This document shows positions 35,096 to 42,957 of a DNA stretch of 57,643 bases, one piece after another (positions within the stretch are counted from its first letter, which is position 1; the number at the start of each line of letters is the position of its first letter). The notes under the pieces were generated by a model. The model was not told the origin of the DNA. It worked only from the letters and a program-made list of their open reading frames with translations, and did not search any database. Source of the DNA: Paractinoplanes aksuensis (GTDB taxonomy: Bacteria; Actinomycetota; Actinomycetes; Mycobacteriales; Micromonosporaceae); NCBI RefSeq assembly GCF_024137025.1, contig NZ_JAMYJR010000036.1:1-57643 (forward strand), read 5' to 3'. Position numbers and translations under genes: made by a program.

Positions 35096-35386
35096 TTGCG
35101 TCATTACGAACTCATGGTGATCCTCGACCCTTCGCTCGAGGAACGCACCGTTGCCCCGTCGCTCGATCAGTACCTGAACGTCATCAGGACCGCGGGTGGC
35201 TCGGTGGAGAAGCTCGACGTCTGGGGCCGTCGCCGGCTCTCGTTCGAGATCAACAAGAAGGCCGAAGGCATCTACGCGGTCGTCGACCTGCAGGCGACGC
35301 CCGAGGCCGTGGCCGAGCTGGACCGTCAGCTCCGGCTGAACGAGTCCATCCTGCGTACCAAGGTCATCCGGCCCGAGACCCGCTGA
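35096..35386 (+). CDS. rpsF: 30S ribosomal protein S6
   Basis: A 96-residue S6 protein of the 30S platform, which binds 16S rRNA as a dimer with S18. It has HYELMVILDPSLEE and the conserved DVWGRRRLSFEINKKAEGIY. The start is the TTG at 35096, 7 bp after a near-perfect AGGAGGTGA; no ATG or GTG suits the family N-terminus. It is the first gene of rpsF-ssb-rpsR-rplI and is preceded by the S6:S18 leader. Confidence 0.97.
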   Translation: MRHYELMVILDPSLEERTVAPSLDQYLNVIRTAGGSVEKLDVWGRRRLSFEINKKAEGIYAVVDLQATPEAVAELDRQLRLNESILRTKVIRPETR

Positions 35387-35452
35387 GCCTCGTTTTTTGT
35401 CGGGGGGTAGTGAGAACCTCCTACGAACGAGCGAAGCGGCGAGGAGAAGATC

Positions 35453-36034
35453 ATGGCAGGAGAAACCACCATCACGGTCGTCGGGAACTTGACCGACGAT
35501 CCTGAGCTGCGCTTCACCCCGTCGGGTGCGGCAGTGGCCAAGTTCCGCATCGCTTCGACGCCGCGGACCTTGGACCGGCAGTCGGGCGAGTGGAAAGACG
35601 GCGAGCCACTCTTCCTCGCGTGCAACATCTGGCGTGACGCCGCCGAGCACGTCGCCGAGTCGCTTCAGCGCGGCTCACGGGTGATCGTGCAGGGCCGGCT
35701 GCGCCAGCGGTCTTACGAGACGCGTGAGGGCGAGAAGCGCACCGTTTACGAGCTCGAGGTCGACGAGATCGGCCCGTCGCTGCGGTACGCCACGGCGAAG
35801 GTGCAGCGCATGAACCGCTCCGGCGGTGGCGGCGGAGGTGGCTTCGGCGCCTCCGGTGGTGGCGGCGGTGGCAGCCGGCAGTCCAGCAACAGCGGTGGCG
35901 GCGGAGGAAGCAACAACAACTTCGACGACCCGTGGGCGACGGCGGCACCGGCCTCTTCCGGATCCGGTTCCGGCGGCAACCGCTCCGGCGGTGGCGGCGG
36001 CAACTCCTCGTTCGACGACGAGCCTCCCTTCTAG
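35453..36034 (+). CDS. ssb: Single-stranded DNA-binding protein
   Basis: A 193-residue SSB with an N-terminal OB fold (1-115), including TTITVVGNLTDDPELRFTPSGAAVAKF and FLACNIWRDAAEHVAESL. A Gly/Ser/Asn-rich linker (about 120-185) and the acidic tip DDEPPF follow; the tip recruits replication and repair partners. The ATG has a GAGGAGAAG ribosome-binding site. It lies between rpsF and rpsR in the usual order. Confidence 0.97.
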   Translation: MAGETTITVVGNLTDDPELRFTPSGAAVAKFRIASTPRTLDRQSGEWKDGEPLFLACNIWRDAAEHVAESLQRGSRVIVQGRLRQRSYETREGEKRTVYELEVDEIGPSLRYATAKVQRMNRSGGGGGGGFGASGGGGGGSRQSSNSGGGGGSNNNFDDPWATAAPASSGSGSGGNRSGGGGGNSSFDDEPPF

Positions 36035-36070
36035 CCCACCCGGGCTTCTTTGACATCAGGAGTAAGAGCA

Positions 36071-36310
36071 ATGGCTAAGGCTGCGGCGCTTCGCAAGCCG
36101 AAGAAGAAGGTGAACCCGCTCGACAAGGACGGGATCACCTACATCGACTACAAGGACACCGCCCTGCTGCGGAAGTTCATCTCCGACCGGGGCAAGATCC
36201 GTGCCCGCCGGGTCACCGGGGTGACCTCGCAGCAGCAGCGGCAGATCGCTCGCGCGGTCAAGAACGCCCGTGAGATGGCGCTTCTGCCGTACACGGCGAC
36301 GGCGCGCTGA
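36071..36310 (+). CDS. rpsR: 30S ribosomal protein S18, zinc-free type
   Basis: A 79-residue S18 with the conserved core ITYIDYKDTALLRKFISDRG and RARRVTGVTSQQQRQIARAV. The zinc-binding cysteines of the C-plus form (V-C-x-x-C before the ITYIDYKD core) are absent: the segment reads KVNPLDKDG and the protein has no cysteine at all. This makes it the zinc-independent C-minus form. Some actinobacteria encode both forms and switch under zinc starvation; no second copy is visible here. The ATG at 36071 follows AGGAGTAAG. Confidence 0.95.
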   Translation: MAKAAALRKPKKKVNPLDKDGITYIDYKDTALLRKFISDRGKIRARRVTGVTSQQQRQIARAVKNAREMALLPYTATAR

Positions 36311-36324
36311 GGAGGATCACGAAT

Positions 36325-36774
36325 ATGAAGATCATCCTCACCCAGGAGGTGTCGGGCCTCGGCACCCCCGGCGACGTCGTCGAGGTCAAGAACGGCTACG
36401 GCCGTAACTACCTCCTCCCGCAGGGTTTCGCGATCCGGTGGACCAAGGGCGCCGAGAAGCAGGTCGTGGTCATCAAGCGGGCGCGCGACGCCCGCGAGAT
36501 CCGCGACCTGGGCCAGGCCAACGAGGTCAAGGCCCAGCTCTCCGGCCTCAAGGTGACGCTGACGGCCCGCTCCGGCAACGGTGGCCGGCTGTTCGGCTCG
36601 ATCACCCCGGCCGAGATCGTCGACGCGGTCAAGACCGCCGGCGGTCCGTCCCTCGACCGGCGCCGCCTCGAGCTGCCCGGCCACATCAAGACCACGGGCG
36701 CCTACAACGTCCAGGTCAAGCTCCACCCCGAGGTCACCGCGACGTTCCCGGTGAACGTCGTCGCCTCGAAGTAA
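36325..36774 (+). CDS. rplI: 50S ribosomal protein L9
   Basis: A 149-residue L9, normal length. The N-terminal rRNA-binding domain contains MKIILTQEVSGLGTPGDVVEVKNGY and GRNYLLPQGFA. A long connecting helix and the C-terminal domain (VTLTARSGNGGRLFGSITPAEI) follow. The ATG has a GGAGGA ribosome-binding site. It is the last gene of the operon, 14 bp after rpsR, and is followed by a terminator. Confidence 0.97.
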   Translation: MKIILTQEVSGLGTPGDVVEVKNGYGRNYLLPQGFAIRWTKGAEKQVVVIKRARDAREIRDLGQANEVKAQLSGLKVTLTARSGNGGRLFGSITPAEIVDAVKTAGGPSLDRRRLELPGHIKTTGAYNVQVKLHPEVTATFPVNVVASK

Positions 36775-36792
36775 GACCGCTTCACGCGTTCG

Positions 36793-36831
36793 AAAGGCGC
36801 GTCGGGATCTTCGGATCCCGGCGCGCCTTTT
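36793..36831 (+). terminator. Rho-independent terminator of the rpsF operon
   Basis: A long stem in which AAAGGCGCG and CGGGATC pair with GATCCCG and CGCGCCTTTT around a UUCG tetraloop and a central T-G pairing. It ends in a T-run. Confidence 0.92.
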
Positions 36832-36858
36832 GTGTTCCCGGCCGTGGGGGCGTGCGGA

Positions 36859-39800
36859 TCAGCTGAGGCTGTTGCCGGTGATGGCCGAGGTCAGCACGGT
36901 GGCCAGCCCGCCCCCGACCACGGCCGCGGCCAGGCCGACGCTGACCGCCTTCCACGACTGGCTCACGAAGCGCAGGCCCAGCGCCACCAGGACGCTCAGC
37001 ACCAGCGAGATCAGAAACTGGGGTGCGGCCTTGCCCAGAGTGCCGAGAGCGTGGCCTTGGGCGCCGGTGCCGACCACCAGCATGTACGCGACGAACAGGA
37101 CGACCGGGACGCCGTACCAGACGACGGTGTAACCGACCACGGCCAGCGGGCTGCCGGACTCCTGTTCGTCCTCCTCGTCGTCCGGATCGAGCAGGTCGTT
37201 CTTCCGGCCCGTCGGATAGCCGCTGGTGACCGGGCGGCGCTCGTACGCCCCGGACGGGCCGTTCCAGCTGGCGGCACCCCGCTGCGGAGCCGCGCCCGCC
37301 TCACGCGGGATCGGCGCGATCAGCGAGGTCGACGTGGTGGATAAGTTTGATTGTCCCTGGACCGCGGCTGAGCCGCCGGACCGAAAGGGCACGTAATCCG
37401 ATGTGCCGAAGCGGCGGGATTCGCCCTCGGCCAGGTCGCTCTGATCGGACAGGTCGCGCCGCCAGTCGCCACCACCGCCCTCGCGGTAGGTCGCGCTGCC
37501 GCGGGCTCGCTCGCGGCGCTCGTCGAGATGCCACTGGCCCGTCTCGGACTGCCCGCCGGTGTCGTCCGGACTGTCCAGCGACCAGGGCGGGGCGTCGGCG
37601 GGACGCCCGGTCTGCCAGACCTCGGGGCTCAGCGGTTCGGCGGCGTACGCGGTCGGGTCGATCGCGGCCCGGCGGCCGGTCGGCGCGTCGTCGTCGGCCC
37701 GCCGGCGGCCGGAACGTTGCGGCTCCTCGAGCGGGATGTACTGGGGGACGCCGCCGGCCGGGGCGGTGGCCGAGCCCGGAGGCAGGGCCGGGGCGCCCGC
37801 ATAGCCGCGCGGCGAGCTGACCGGGGCGGAGCCGATCGGGCCGCCCGCTCCGCCGTAGCCCGGGGCGCTGCGGGGGGCGCTCGGGAGGGCGGGCTGGCTG
37901 CGGTACGGGGTGGTGCCGCCGCCGTAGGCCGAGCCGCTGCGCGGGGCGTTGCCCGGTTCGTCGGAATAGGAACGCCGGGGCAGCGACGTGGTCGGCGTGC
38001 CGCCGTAGTCGTCGTACTGGTCGCGGCTGGGGACGGAGCTGGTGGGCGCGCTGCCGTAACCGCGCGGCTCGCCGTAGGGGTCGCGGGCGGGAACCGAGCT
38101 GGTGGGGGCCGAGCCGTAGCCGCGGGGCTCGCGCTCCGGGTCGTCGCCGTACGCATCGCGGCCGCGGGGTTCGTCGTACGGATCGCGGCTCGGGATGGCG
38201 CTGGCCGGGGGGCTTCCGTTGGCCCGCGGACCGCCGAAGCTGGTCGGCTCGTCGTACCGGTCGCGGCCGCGGCCTTCGCCGTAGGGGTCGCGGTCGGGCG
38301 CGGAGCCGCGCGGTTCCCCGTAGGGAACGGCACTGGCCGGGGCGCTGCCATTGGCCCGCGATTCGCCGTAGGGCCGACGGGTGGGCGGAGCGCCGAAGCT
38401 GGTGGGCTCGTCGTACCGGTCGCGAGCGGGCGCGGCGCTGCTGTAGCCGCGGGGTTCGCCGTACGGATCGCGGTCGGGCACCGAGCTGGTCGGCGCGCTG
38501 CTGTAACCCCGCGGTTCGCCGTAGGGCTGGCGGGTGGGCGGGGCGCCGAAGCTGGTGGGCTCGTCGTACTGGTCGCGAGCGGGCACGGAGCTGCTTGGAG
38601 CGCTCCCGTAGCCGCGCGGTTCGCCGTAGGGGACAGCGCTGGCCGGGGCGCTGCCGTTAGCCCGCGTGCCGCCGTAACCGGTGGGCGGGTCGTCGTAGCG
38701 GGCCGGGCTGGTCGGCGCGGCGCCGTACGGGTCGCGGGCCGGCTCCGCGCTGCCGTAGCCGCGCGGCTCGTCGTACGGGTCGGCGGCGGGAGCAGCGCTG
38801 CGGGGCGTCGGGCCCGGGGGCAGCGGCGGCGGAGGCGTGTTGCGCCACCCCGTCGGCGGGTCGGGCTGGCGGGCCTCGGGCTCGGCCGCGGCGGGGGGAG
38901 GCGGCGGCAGGGCACGGGGGCCCTCACCCATCGCCTCGCGGCGGGCGGCCTCGCGCCGCCAGGCCAGGATGCGCGGGTCGTCGTCGGAACGGCTCCACTG
39001 GCCGGTGTCGGGGTCGCGGACCCAGCTGCTGGTGTCGGGCTCGGCCTCCCACGACCCGGTCTGGTCGCGCCAGTCGTCGCCGCCCGCCTTGTATTTCGCG
39101 CGGCCCTTGGGCGGGCCACCACGCGGCGCGGAGACCTGCCCGGTGGGCATGGGAACCGCACTGCGTGGCGCCGACGACGGGGGCGCCGGCATGGGCACGG
39201 CGCTGCGCGGGGCGGACGACGGCGGCGCGGGCATGGGCACGGCGCTGCGCTGGGCCGACGTGGGTGGCGGGGCCGGCATCGGGACCGCGCTGCGCTGGGC
39301 CGACGTGGGCGGCGGGGCCGGCACGGCGCTGCGCTGGGCCGACGTGGGCGGCGGGGCCGGCATCGGTACGGCGCTGAACGTGGCGGTCTCGTCCGACTCG
39401 GAACGGGACCGGCGCGGGGTACGCGGCTCGGGCGGCGCGAACGAACCGGTGTCACCGCGGCGGGGCGCGTCGGGCTCGTCGGCGTAGCGACGGCGGCGAC
39501 CACGGCCGGTCGCCGGCTCCTCGGTGTAGCGGGGCGGCTCGTCCTCGGCGTAGCGCGAACCGTAGCCGGTGGCTGTGGGCTGGCGCGGCGGTGGCTCGTA
39601 CGGCGTCGCCGGAGGCATTTCGTAGCCGGGAGGATCCCCGTACGGGGCCTCGCGGCGATCGGCCTCCTCACGCCGGTTGACATTGCGGGAGCCGAAACCG
39701 ACACCCGTGCCCCAGGCGGCCGGCGCGGGTGAGTCCCCGTACAGCTGAATGCCGCCGGTGTCGGTGTGGCGGGCCCAGTTGTCGGTGTTCTCACCGTTCT

Positions 39801-40737
39801 CGGCCTCGGAACGGCCGCTGGACCAACCCGTACCGCCGGACGGTGCGTAACCCGGCTCAGGAGCCCGCCGCCGCCCGACCGGGGGTGACCCGCCGCCGGC
39901 CTCGCGTCGCCACGCGGCGCGGTCGTCCTCGCGGACCAGGTGGCGCCCGTCGTCGCGCGGGTCTTCGCGGAGCCAGGTGGTGCCGGTGTCGGACGGGGCG
40001 GCCGAGCGCTGTTCGGTCAGATCGGTCCAGGTCGCGGAACCCTCAATGGCATCGCGCTGCCAGGACGGGCGGGAGTTCCACGACGGCTGCGGCTGCTGTT
40101 CCGGTTCGACCAGCTGCTGCCAGGACGGAGAGCTTTCCGCCGGCGTACGCGGGGAGGGCTGTTGCCAGCTCGGCGTGGTCGACTCGCCGGGGCTCGACCG
40201 CTGGCGGCCGGGCGTCTCGGGTTCGGCCGGCGAATCGGTGAACTGCTGCCAGGCGGGCCGGGTGTCGGTGCCGGAGTCGCCGGACCAGGCGGAACTCGAG
40301 ATGGCCGGCTGTGCCATCGGGGTCTCGGACTCGGGCGGGTACGAGTTGTTGCCGTCGGCCTGCCAGGCCTCGGTGGTCGACCGCCAGACATGGGAGCCGG
40401 TGGTCGACCGCCACTCGGTGGTCTGCCGCCAGCGGGCGCCGGCGGCGCGCCACTCGGCCGTCTCGGTGCGCCAGCCGACGCCGTCGGCCGGGAACGTGGG
40501 ACGGCCGGTGGCGGCGACGTCGGACCAGCGGTTGGCTGGTTCGACGGCCTGGTGAGGATCGGGTTCGGCCTGCTGGGCCCACTGGTCGGCCCGGCGCTGC
40601 CAGTCGAGAGCCTCGGCGCTGGGCTGCAGGCTGCCGGTGTCCGTCAGGGATGACCATTTCTGGTCAGGGTCGGCGAAATCGGGTGAATCCGAGGTACGGG
40701 GGGACCACTGATCGGCGGCACGTCGCTCACGCGACAT
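36859..40737 (-). CDS. Giant repetitive membrane protein next to dnaB
   Basis: A 1292-residue protein of unrecognised family. Residues 1-1170 are disordered and low-complexity: a Trp/Ser/Glu-rich first third (many SWQQ and W-R-x-x-T motifs), then AVPMPAPPPTSAQRS repeats, then many copies of PYGEPRGYGSAPTSSVPARD and YDEPTSFGAPPTR. About 100 C-terminal residues form three transmembrane helices (VVGYTVVWYGVPVVLFVAYM, APQFLISLVLSVLVALGL and VSVGLAAAVVGGGLATVLT). The cytosolic tail is rich in Tyr, Arg and Ser and could scaffold or be phosphorylated; this is inference. The ATG at 40737 is the simplest start; the GTG at 40770 is an alternative. Any longer frame would run through the DnaA-box region. 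Confidence 0.7.
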   Translation of the reverse strand: MSRERRAADQWSPRTSDSPDFADPDQKWSSLTDTGSLQPSAEALDWQRRADQWAQQAEPDPHQAVEPANRWSDVAATGRPTFPADGVGWRTETAEWRAAGARWRQTTEWRSTTGSHVWRSTTEAWQADGNNSYPPESETPMAQPAISSSAWSGDSGTDTRPAWQQFTDSPAEPETPGRQRSSPGESTTPSWQQPSPRTPAESSPSWQQLVEPEQQPQPSWNSRPSWQRDAIEGSATWTDLTEQRSAAPSDTGTTWLREDPRDDGRHLVREDDRAAWRREAGGGSPPVGRRRAPEPGYAPSGGTGWSSGRSEAENGENTDNWARHTDTGGIQLYGDSPAPAAWGTGVGFGSRNVNRREEADRREAPYGDPPGYEMPPATPYEPPPRQPTATGYGSRYAEDEPPRYTEEPATGRGRRRRYADEPDAPRRGDTGSFAPPEPRTPRRSRSESDETATFSAVPMPAPPPTSAQRSAVPAPPPTSAQRSAVPMPAPPPTSAQRSAVPMPAPPSSAPRSAVPMPAPPSSAPRSAVPMPTGQVSAPRGGPPKGRAKYKAGGDDWRDQTGSWEAEPDTSSWVRDPDTGQWSRSDDDPRILAWRREAARREAMGEGPRALPPPPPAAAEPEARQPDPPTGWRNTPPPPLPPGPTPRSAAPAADPYDEPRGYGSAEPARDPYGAAPTSPARYDDPPTGYGGTRANGSAPASAVPYGEPRGYGSAPSSSVPARDQYDEPTSFGAPPTRQPYGEPRGYSSAPTSSVPDRDPYGEPRGYSSAAPARDRYDEPTSFGAPPTRRPYGESRANGSAPASAVPYGEPRGSAPDRDPYGEGRGRDRYDEPTSFGGPRANGSPPASAIPSRDPYDEPRGRDAYGDDPEREPRGYGSAPTSSVPARDPYGEPRGYGSAPTSSVPSRDQYDDYGGTPTTSLPRRSYSDEPGNAPRSGSAYGGGTTPYRSQPALPSAPRSAPGYGGAGGPIGSAPVSSPRGYAGAPALPPGSATAPAGGVPQYIPLEEPQRSGRRRADDDAPTGRRAAIDPTAYAAEPLSPEVWQTGRPADAPPWSLDSPDDTGGQSETGQWHLDERRERARGSATYREGGGGDWRRDLSDQSDLAEGESRRFGTSDYVPFRSGGSAAVQGQSNLSTTSTSLIAPIPREAGAAPQRGAASWNGPSGAYERRPVTSGYPTGRKNDLLDPDDEEDEQESGSPLAVVGYTVVWYGVPVVLFVAYMLVVGTGAQGHALGTLGKAAPQFLISLVLSVLVALGLRFVSQSWKAVSVGLAAAVVGGGLATVLTSAITGNSLS
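38000..38760. repeat. In-frame coding repeats of the giant protein
   Basis: About 13 imperfect in-frame copies encoding RGYGSAPTSSVPARDPYGEP or YDEPTSFGAPPTRQPYGEP. They alternate, and the nucleotide similarity is strong enough for recombination. A shorter repeat encoding SAVPMPAPPPTSAQR lies at 39140-39370. Confidence 0.8.
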
Positions 40738-40932
40738 GCGGGCGCCGTAGTCCCACTCCCGTTGGTCCACGACAAAAGCGTGCCTTCCGCGCGTCGGAAC
40801 CGCAACGCCTCCGCGCGACGGCTTGCTCACGCCGGGCACCTTTTCGCACTTGTGCAGGACTTTTTCCCCCTCCACAGGTGGGGACAGCAAAACGCCTGCT
40901 CGGGAAGGCACAACCCGCGTCGTCCCCAGGAG

Positions 40933-41008
40933 TTGTACACAGGCTGTGCACAGGGCTGCCCACAGGCTGGGGCGGGATGTCCACAGGTTGTCCCGAGGCT
41001 TGTCCACC
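40933..41008 (+). promoter_or_regulatory. Phased DnaA-box-like sites upstream of dnaB
   Basis: Five same-strand 9-mers resemble the high-GC DnaA box TTGTCCACA: TTGTACACA at 40933, CTGTGCACA at 40944, CTGCCCACA at 40956, ATGTCCACA at 40977 and TTGTCCACC at 41000. Start spacings of 11, 12, 21 and 23 bp keep them on one face of the helix. A further CACAGG lies at 40873. The segment separates the giant membrane protein gene from dnaB, so DnaA could regulate either. Confidence 0.6.
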
Positions 41009-41168
41009 GGTGCGGTTGGGCAGGTGGCGGCCGGGTTCGTACAGTGGTGCCGCCGCAGGCGCGGGGCTTGATCGGGAGTTTTTCCTGATCATGGCGGGGA
41101 TCAGCCGAAAGTGTCATACCCCAGCGGTTTGATCAGGGGTGCACGTACGGCTAATGGAGGAGGTCCGG

Positions 41169-42623
41169 GTGTCGATCACCGACGAGACACGGCCGCCGGC
41201 CCAGTCCGGGGGCGGGCCGTCGGGTGGCGGGCCTTCCGGCGGCGGGTCGTCGGCGGGTGGGCCATCGGGCGGCGGGTCGTCCCGGGGCGGCGCGTTCGAC
41301 AAGTCCCCGCCGCAAGACGTCGCTGCTGAGCAGGGCGTTCTCGGCGGCATGCTGCTCTCCAAGGACGCCATCGCCGACGTCGTCGAGATCCTCAAGGTGC
41401 AGGATTTCTACCGTCCGGTGCACGCGTCGATCTACGACGTCATCCTCGATCTGTACGGGCGGGGCGAGCCGGCCGACGCGCTGACCGTAGCGGCCGCGCT
41501 GGCCGACTCGGGTGATCTGCAACGCATCGGCGGCGTGCCCTACCTGCACACGCTGATCGAGAGCGTGCCCACCGCGGCCAACGCCGCCTACTACGCGCGC
41601 ATCGTCGGCGAACGAGCCATCCTGCGCCGCCTCGTCGAGGCCGGCACCAAGATCGTCCAGCTCGGTTACGGCGCCAACGGCAACGGCGGGCGTGACGTCG
41701 ACGACATCGTCGACCTGGCCCAGCAGGCGATCTACGACGTCACCGAGAAGCGCGTCAGCGAGGATTTCGCCTCCATCGGAGACATGCTCCAGCCTACGGT
41801 TGACGAGATCGAGGCGATCGGCGCGGCCGGCGGCGGTATGGCCGGCATCCCGACCGGCTTCTCCGACCTCGACCGGCTGCTCAACGGTCTGCACCCCGGC
41901 CAGCTGATCATCGTGGCCGGGCGACCTGGTCTCGGTAAGTCGACGGCCAGCATGGACTTCGCCCGCAATGCGGCAATTCGCGCAAACTGCGCAAGCGCCA
42001 TTTTCTCGCTCGAAATGAGCAAGATCGAGATGGTGATGCGTCTGCTGTCGGCCGAGGCCCGGGTACCGCTGCACGTGCTGCGTTCCGGCCAGCTCACCGA
42101 CGACGACTGGAGCAAACTGGCCCGCCGCATGGGCGAGATCAGCGAGGCCCCGATCTTCGTCGACGACACCCCGAACATGAACCTCATGGAGATCCGGGCC
42201 AAGGCGCGCCGCCTCAAGCAGCGGCACAACCTCAAACTCCTGGTGATCGACTACCTGCAGCTGATGTCCTCGCCGAAAAAGACCGAGAGCCGTCAGCAAG
42301 AGGTCTCCGAGCTGTCCCGTGGCCTCAAGCTCCTGGCCAAGGAGATCGAGTGCCCGGTGATCGGCGTTTCCCAGCTGAACCGTGGTCCCGAGCAGCGCAC
42401 CGACAAGCGCCCCCAGCTGTCCGACCTGCGTGAGTCCGGCTCGATCGAACAGGACGCCGACGTCGTCATCCTGCTCCACCGCGACGACTACTACGACAAA
42501 GAGTCACCCCGCGCCGGCGAGGCCGACTTCATCGTCGCCAAACACCGAAACGGCCCCACCGACACCGTCACGGTCGCGGCCCAGCTGCACCTGTCCCGCT
42601 TCGTCGACATGGCCATCACCTGA
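41169..42623 (+). CDS. dnaB: Replicative DNA helicase DnaB
   Basis: A 484-residue hexameric 5'-3' helicase of the replication fork. After a Gly/Ser-rich leader (1-40) come the N-terminal DnaB domain (PQDVAAEQGVLGGMLLSKDAI) and the RecA-like core. The core has Walker A GRPGLGKST (about 251), Walker B LLVIDYLQLM and the arginine-finger region LSDLRESGSIEQDADVVILL. No intein is present, unlike several mycobacterial dnaB genes. The GTG at 41169 follows GGAGGAGG. The stop lies 4 bp from the convergent stop of the toxin-cassette immunity candidate. Confidence 0.96.
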   Translation: MSITDETRPPAQSGGGPSGGGPSGGGSSAGGPSGGGSSRGGAFDKSPPQDVAAEQGVLGGMLLSKDAIADVVEILKVQDFYRPVHASIYDVILDLYGRGEPADALTVAAALADSGDLQRIGGVPYLHTLIESVPTAANAAYYARIVGERAILRRLVEAGTKIVQLGYGANGNGGRDVDDIVDLAQQAIYDVTEKRVSEDFASIGDMLQPTVDEIEAIGAAGGGMAGIPTGFSDLDRLLNGLHPGQLIIVAGRPGLGKSTASMDFARNAAIRANCASAIFSLEMSKIEMVMRLLSAEARVPLHVLRSGQLTDDDWSKLARRMGEISEAPIFVDDTPNMNLMEIRAKARRLKQRHNLKLLVIDYLQLMSSPKKTESRQQEVSELSRGLKLLAKEIECPVIGVSQLNRGPEQRTDKRPQLSDLRESGSIEQDADVVILLHRDDYYDKESPRAGEADFIVAKHRNGPTDTVTVAAQLHLSRFVDMAIT

Positions 42624-42627
42624 CAGG

Positions 42628-42957
42628 TCATCCCCGGGGCGGGCCGTAATTCCAGCCGTTGCGCTCGCCCTCGTCGGACATCTCGGACAGCACGGCCTCA
42701 CTGGGCAACTCGGTCCGCAGGACGTCGCGAGATATCTGCTCGGCTGTCGGCCGGTCAACGGGGCGGCCACGGTCTTGTTCCTCGTCGTCGTAAAGGACGG
42801 AAGCAACCAGGTTGGGCGCATAGATCCATTGATGGCGCGGAACGCTCCAGAGCACCGCGCGGAGGGTCTGCTCGCCGGGCTGATAGGCGACGAGGCTGGT
42901 GATGGTCGATCGATCGTCGCTCCGCAGGATCGCCTTGTAGCTGAAGCCTTCCGTCAT
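42628..42957 (-). CDS. Candidate immunity protein of the toxin cassette
   Basis: A 109-residue acidic, soluble protein of no family I recognise. It opens MTEGFSYKAILRSDDRSTIT, has an aromatic core (AVLWSVPRHQWIYAPNLVASV) and ends with a disordered acidic tail. Its ATG at 42957 overlaps the toxin stop (ATGA), so translation is coupled. Small size, position directly after the toxin C-terminal domain and coupling are the classic immunity arrangement. The immunity role is inferred from context only. Confidence 0.7.
   Translation of the reverse strand: MTEGFSYKAILRSDDRSTITSLVAYQPGEQTLRAVLWSVPRHQWIYAPNLVASVLYDDEEQDRGRPVDRPTAEQISRDVLRTELPSEAVLSEMSDEGERNGWNYGPPRG

Noticed and set aside
41169..42623. 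Intein in dnaB
   Set aside because: The helicase motifs are uninterrupted and the length is normal.
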